A stretch of DNA of 46,208 nt, from assembly GCA_964495085.1 (NCBI GenBank), contig CAZBUK010000026.1, positions 1 to 46,208 on the forward strand, in the 5' to 3' direction. Made by a program: the position numbers and the translations under genes. The notes under the pieces are model-generated. The model worked only from the letters and a program-made list of their open reading frames with translations, made no database searches and was not told where the DNA came from. How positions within the stretch are numbered: position 1 is the stretch's first letter; every line of letters starts with the position of its first letter. Positions 42,499-46,208 of the stretch are shown piece by piece. This stretch comes from CAZBUK01 sp964495085 (GTDB lineage Bacteria; Bacteroidota; Ignavibacteria; T3Sed10-11).

Positions 42499-45471
42499 TT
42501 ATAACTCAATCTTCACTCCGAATCTGAACTGTCGCGGCATCCCGTACAGATCGTTGCCGGTCGCCGTCATATAGGCCCACCTGTTCTGCGAGTTGATCGC
42601 CTCGTAGAACGCCGCATAATTCTCGATCTCGATGAACGAAGAGGCGAGGGGGCTTCTCAACCATCCGTCATCCTGAGGAGTACCGGTCGAAGGATAGACG
42701 TTGATGGTCTGTTTCGAATCGAACAGATTCAATACGATAAAATATACTTCGAGGCTCGTCTGTCCGATGTAGAACATCTTGTTCACGTTCAGATCGACGT
42801 TGAAGACCCAGGGAGTAACCGAGGCATTCAGCGGCTCGGCCGGTTTCCGCGATCTCGGGTCGATGAGGGGACGAACGCCGACGTTCCACGGACTTGCCTG
42901 GCCTAACTCCGCAGGCTCGAATATCTGCGTATAGTTGTGCCCGCTGTTGAAGGAGAGAAGCAGACTCAAGCCCAATCCTTCGAAGATCGGTCCGCCGTCG
43001 CCCTGTGCAAACCGGTAATCGAACATAACGGAACCGCGGTGTGACTGGTTGAAGTCGAGCTGGCTGATGAAGTTCGGGAAGCGCCCGATGGTCGTCTGCT
43101 CAACGACGCCGAACGAACTTTGGGAATCGGAGCCGGTACCGCGCGCATCCGATAGCGTATAGTTGACCTTCGCCGACAATCTGTTTATCCGTCGAAGCTC
43201 GAGCGTCAGTTCAACGCCCTTTATTGTGCCGAAGTCCTCGCTGAGGTACGCGGTATACAGCGGCAGTCCGTCTGCGCTCGCGAAACGGCGCACCGCAAGT
43301 TGATCTCTGAGGTCTTTGTAGAAACCGCTGATGGTAAAAGCGAAATTGTAACCGATCATCTGCCGGAAACCCATTTCGTACTGCGTCGTGCGTTCCGGTC
43401 TCACGAAGTACCCGACCGGAGTGAGGAATGCATTTCCACGGGTTATCGGACTGACCGTACGGCTCATCCGGACCGCGCCGACAAATGCCTGGTCGAGCGA
43501 GGGCATCTGGACGTATCTGCCGTACATTGCATAAAAGATCGTCTGATCGGTAACGGGGAACGAGAAACTGATCCTGGGCAACACGTAGTTAAACGGATCC
43601 TGATCTTTTAGTTGAGATTCGTTGACTATGTCAAGTGTTTCATCGAATTCAGGATTCTGGGGATTTACAAATACTTTGTTCTTGGTGTTGAAATGTTCGA
43701 ACCTAAGCCCGATGTTCAAAACGAGATCGGTATACTCCAGTTTATTCTGGATGTAAGCAGAAGCAAAGAAGGGTTTACGCGGCGCGTCGAATCCGCTGCT
43801 CACTTTATTTCCGTCGATATCGTAGCCGTAATGATTAACCGTTCCCGCTTTACCGAGACGGATTCTTCTCTCATTTGCATCCGCGAATACCCTGGGTGTA
43901 TTGCCATCCTCGCCGTTGAGGAAGATCATAAAGCTTTCGATGTTCAGGATGCTGAAATGCCGGACCGACCACATATCGAGACTTCCGCCTGTTTTCACCT
44001 CCCAGTTCGTCCTGAGCTGGGATGTTACATCGAGCGTAAATCCGAGACCCATCTGCTCGTTTTTATCGTAGCGATTATTCGGAGCGTTCTCATGGCGGAA
44101 ATTGAAGGCATTAATAGTACTGTACGGGAGCGGGCCTTCATACCTGCCCTGAAATCCGTCATAACCCAACTCTTCGTTCGCGATCTGATCCACGTAGAGC
44201 TGCCAGTTGTCGCCGAAGTCGGGATCTACCGCTTTCAGGTTTCTGTTCTGATACGAGATCCCGAGCTCATAGAATGTATTGGTTCCCAGAAGATGGGTTG
44301 CGCGAGCGTTCGCGAAATAAGTATTCTCGGTCTGCATGCGGTTTCTTTTCTGATTGAAGAAACCTTGTAATGCGACCGGCCATTGACCGTCGAGCGGCTG
44401 CTTCGTTTCCTGAAAACTTCCGCTCAGCTTTAGTTTTAAGGGACTCAGATCGTAGAGTATCGTACCCTGTGCGGCATTATTCCGCTGCCAGTTATTCTGC
44501 AGGTGGTTCTTATTGAATTCAACAGGACCGGGAAGCGGCTCGCCCACAGGCCGGCCTCCGAATGCGTCCGTAACAAGATTCTCAAACCGGAACGGCTCAA
44601 TATACATTACGTCGCGGTTATGACGATAATTGTGCTGACCCGCGAAAAAGAATCGCATTTTATCCATCACGGGACCGCCTATCGTCACGACTGCATTCTG
44701 CCATCCGAAGATCGAGGAGCCGAGCGCTTCGGAGCCGGGTTCTCCGAACCTGTCTGTCTGATAGTCTAAGCTGACCCTGTACTGACTACCTCCCGTTCGG
44801 ATATTGGTTCTCACGATTCCGGAGTTCGCGCCGCCGAATTCAGCGGTATAACCGCCGGCTTGCAATTGGAGCTCTTCGATAGCTTCCTGGATAATGTGCA
44901 CGTTCTGGTTGTTGAATACGGGATTCGTAACCCGCGCACCGTCGATAAAGTACGCAACCTCTCCCGCACGGCCGCCGCGGATATATAACTCGCCGTCCTG
45001 AAGAACTACCCCGGCCTGGAGACCGAGGATATTCTGTACCCCACGGATCGGTATGTTATCGAGGTCCTCCTGGTTAACGAACCTCACCGTATTGGTAGTG
45101 TTACGTTGGATGAGAGGGCGTTCGGCAACCACTTCGATCGCGCCGACCTGTATCGCGGAGCTCGCCATCTCGAAATCCTGAGTGGTAGTTAAATTCGCGT
45201 TCACCCTCACATTCGACATGATGATCGGCGCATAGCCGATAAATGAAACGCGAACGGTATAGGTACCCGGCGGAACGCTCAGCATAATGAAATCGCCGTT
45301 TATATCCGTCGCCGCACCGAGTGTCGTCTCCTCAAGAAATACGTTCGCACCGATCAGAGCCGCACCGGTTTCCCGGTCGGTGACTCTGCCCCGAAGTTTT
45401 CCATCCTGTGCAAACGCATACGAAGACAACAGCAAGCACACGACGAACAACCCAACGAACTTGCGTAGCAT
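42499..45471 (-). CDS. TonB-dependent outer-membrane receptor with CarboxypepD_reg domain
   Basis: A 990-residue receptor with a signal peptide ending at AFAQ. An N-terminal CarboxypepD_reg-like domain (GRVTDRETGAALIGANVFLEETTLGAATDINGDF) comes first, then a plug domain (TVRFVNQEDLDNIPIRGVQNILGLQAGV, ELYIRGGRAGEVAYFIDGARV). A long beta-barrel then ends in FRFGVKIEL. It resembles Oar-like/SusC-type receptors, but no SusD lipoprotein is next to it; the neighbours are a T9SS-type surface protein and PorV. The ATG follows AAGGAGG. The ligand is unknown. Confidence 0.92.
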   Translation of the reverse strand: MLRKFVGLFVVCLLLSSYAFAQDGKLRGRVTDRETGAALIGANVFLEETTLGAATDINGDFIMLSVPPGTYTVRVSFIGYAPIIMSNVRVNANLTTTQDFEMASSAIQVGAIEVVAERPLIQRNTTNTVRFVNQEDLDNIPIRGVQNILGLQAGVVLQDGELYIRGGRAGEVAYFIDGARVTNPVFNNQNVHIIQEAIEELQLQAGGYTAEFGGANSGIVRTNIRTGGSQYRVSLDYQTDRFGEPGSEALGSSIFGWQNAVVTIGGPVMDKMRFFFAGQHNYRHNRDVMYIEPFRFENLVTDAFGGRPVGEPLPGPVEFNKNHLQNNWQRNNAAQGTILYDLSPLKLKLSGSFQETKQPLDGQWPVALQGFFNQKRNRMQTENTYFANARATHLLGTNTFYELGISYQNRNLKAVDPDFGDNWQLYVDQIANEELGYDGFQGRYEGPLPYSTINAFNFRHENAPNNRYDKNEQMGLGFTLDVTSQLRTNWEVKTGGSLDMWSVRHFSILNIESFMIFLNGEDGNTPRVFADANERRIRLGKAGTVNHYGYDIDGNKVSSGFDAPRKPFFASAYIQNKLEYTDLVLNIGLRFEHFNTKNKVFVNPQNPEFDETLDIVNESQLKDQDPFNYVLPRISFSFPVTDQTIFYAMYGRYVQMPSLDQAFVGAVRMSRTVSPITRGNAFLTPVGYFVRPERTTQYEMGFRQMIGYNFAFTISGFYKDLRDQLAVRRFASADGLPLYTAYLSEDFGTIKGVELTLELRRINRLSAKVNYTLSDARGTGSDSQSSFGVVEQTTIGRFPNFISQLDFNQSHRGSVMFDYRFAQGDGGPIFEGLGLSLLLSFNSGHNYTQIFEPAELGQASPWNVGVRPLIDPRSRKPAEPLNASVTPWVFNVDLNVNKMFYIGQTSLEVYFIVLNLFDSKQTINVYPSTGTPQDDGWLRSPLASSFIEIENYAAFYEAINSQNRWAYMTATGNDLYGMPRQFRFGVKIEL

Positions 45472-46142
45472 TGTGTACCTCCTTCTGTATGATTAAAATA
45501 CCGGCTTATGAGTTACATTGTACGGTGTGAATAGAGAACCGGAAACATCCTGCGACCCTAAACAGTATGCTTAACTGATCCAGCCTGAACCGGCCGGCAT
45601 CCGATTGTATGTTCGGTAAATGTCAGTTCTCGAGATTGCATGGGATCGGAGTGACGGAAGGCGAACGGACACGAATGAAGAACCTGTTTCAGATGGGAAA
45701 CAGGAGAATACAAAAAGGATTCGTATCGCCGTCAGAAATGCTTATTCGTCACCCTCATACGTCGGCTTCATGCAGATGAGCCGGCTTCCCGTGCGAAGGT
45801 TTTTATCGATAATCAAAGAATGAGTTGAATAACGCCGGGATAGGTATAACGGCGCTGTGAGAGAGTAACACTTGGACCCATATTCCTCCCGATGATTGTT
45901 TTTGCACTTTTGGTTATGGTGGTAACCGTTACTGCTGCGCTCTACAATGCCGAAATGGTGGTACTCTATTACTACGGCTCAAAAATACTAAATGTTTGAC
46001 TTAAAAGTCAAGGGGAACTATAACTTTTTTACAGGGCTTGCCGCTCAGAGACATACCCTGCCGGATTATACTTAGATACCGTCACTTAAGAAATTCCCTA
46101 TTCGGCATCGCTTGTTACCTCTCAGCCCAGCAACCAGCTAAT
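45472..46142. other. intergenic region upstream of the TonB receptor
   Basis: About 670 bases before the right-edge terminator. It holds the ribosome site and 5' region of the TonB receptor gene; a weak promoter-like TACAAT occurs near 45520. A 67-codon plus-strand frame (45620-45823) shows no family features. A 35-codon hydrophobic plus-strand frame is listed separately. No RNA gene was recognised. Confidence 0.5.
45892..45999 (+). CDS. possible 35-residue hydrophobic peptide, LapA-like (doubtful)
   Basis: An ATG at 45892 opens a frame whose product starts with MIVFALLVMVVTVTAALYNA and ends with KILNV. The pattern hydrophobic helix-x-N-A-x2-V-V-L-Y-Y-Y-G-S resembles the N-terminal half of LapA (DUF1049) proteins, in which NAEPVxLxFxFGS follows the first helix. 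A full LapA has a second helix that is absent here. There is no Shine-Dalgarno site. It could be a remnant or a small membrane peptide, or chance. Confidence 0.25.
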   Translation: MIVFALLVMVVTVTAALYNAEMVVLYYYGSKILNV

Positions 46143-46178
46143 AAAAAACCTGCGGAACGTCCCTCGATATTCCGCGGG
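46143..46178 (-). terminator. intrinsic terminator of a gene lying beyond the right edge
   Basis: CCCGCGGAA (46178-46170) pairs with TTCCGCAGG (46157-46149) on the minus strand, with one G-T wobble, followed by TTTTTTAT. It points to a leftward-reading gene whose body begins outside the window. Confidence 0.7.
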
Positions 46179-46208
46179 AAATGAATAGTTCGATCCGGAT
46201 TTCTCGAT

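Noticed and set aside
45620..45823. 67-codon plus-strand frame upstream of the TonB receptor
   Set aside because: Composition looks random, no ribosome site, and it lies in the likely promoter region of the minus-strand receptor gene.

Overview
The window comes from a bacterium of the FCB group (Bacteroidota, Ignavibacteriota, Balneolota, KSB1 and relatives). Supporting evidence is a PorV/PorQ-family outer-membrane protein next to a very large secreted protein with a type IX secretion (T9SS)-like C-terminal domain, two proteins with CarboxypepD_reg plus TonB plug domains, a second EF-G-like GTPase, and a 30-residue AURKAIP1/COX24-type basic protein typical of the group. The phylum cannot be fixed from this sequence alone. 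Every convincing intact gene reads on the minus strand, so the text below runs from high to low coordinates. The only plus-strand candidates are a transposase remnant and two tiny ORFs.

Right part (45.5-37.8 kb): a TonB-dependent receptor, a 1160-residue secreted T9SS-type protein and a PorV-family protein form one cluster closed by an intrinsic terminator. A large secreted protein related to PIG-L deacetylases but lacking the usual catalytic motif follows. Then comes nuoABCDEF (35.3-30.5 kb), the first six subunits of respiratory complex I, behind a good promoter. The remaining complex I subunits are not in the window.

Middle (30.4-15.5 kb): a barrel-less 'plug-only' TonB-type protein, a zinc-ribbon membrane protein, and an ECF sigma factor overlapping a long anti-sigma protein whose periplasmic part looks Spy-like. 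Next is a tight housekeeping run: dUTPase, AI-2E-family membrane protein, RsmI-like methyltransferase, redoxin with a changed active site, MetH, DUF309, MBL hydrolase and QueG. Thioredoxin reductase follows after a gap.

A small mobile-element scar (14.75-15.48 kb) separates this from the left part. It holds a frameshifted N-terminal remnant of an IS200-like/RAYT transposase and two copies of an inverted, four-hairpin REPIN-like repeat.

Left part (14.6-0 kb): sppA behind a perfect consensus promoter, HU, a zinc-ribbon/TPR protein, the 30-residue basic protein and a zinc-dependent phospholipase C/S1-P1 nuclease-like protein. Next are YtxH and DUF948 proteins, the EF-G-like GTPase, a HIT protein, a second ECF sigma/anti-sigma pair followed by a separate Spy/CnrX-like periplasmic protein, cysteine desulfurase, TsaD, chorismate mutase and MltG. 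A dead XerD/integron-type tyrosine recombinase (internal deletion, frameshift, Tyr to Phe) and the start of a methyltransferase end the window.

The most interesting system-level observation is that both ECF sigma/anti-sigma loci are tied to a Spy/CnrX-like periplasmic helical module, once as a separate gene and once apparently fused into the anti-sigma factor. I found no tRNA, rRNA or CRISPR array. All family assignments rest on reading motifs by eye; no database search was run.
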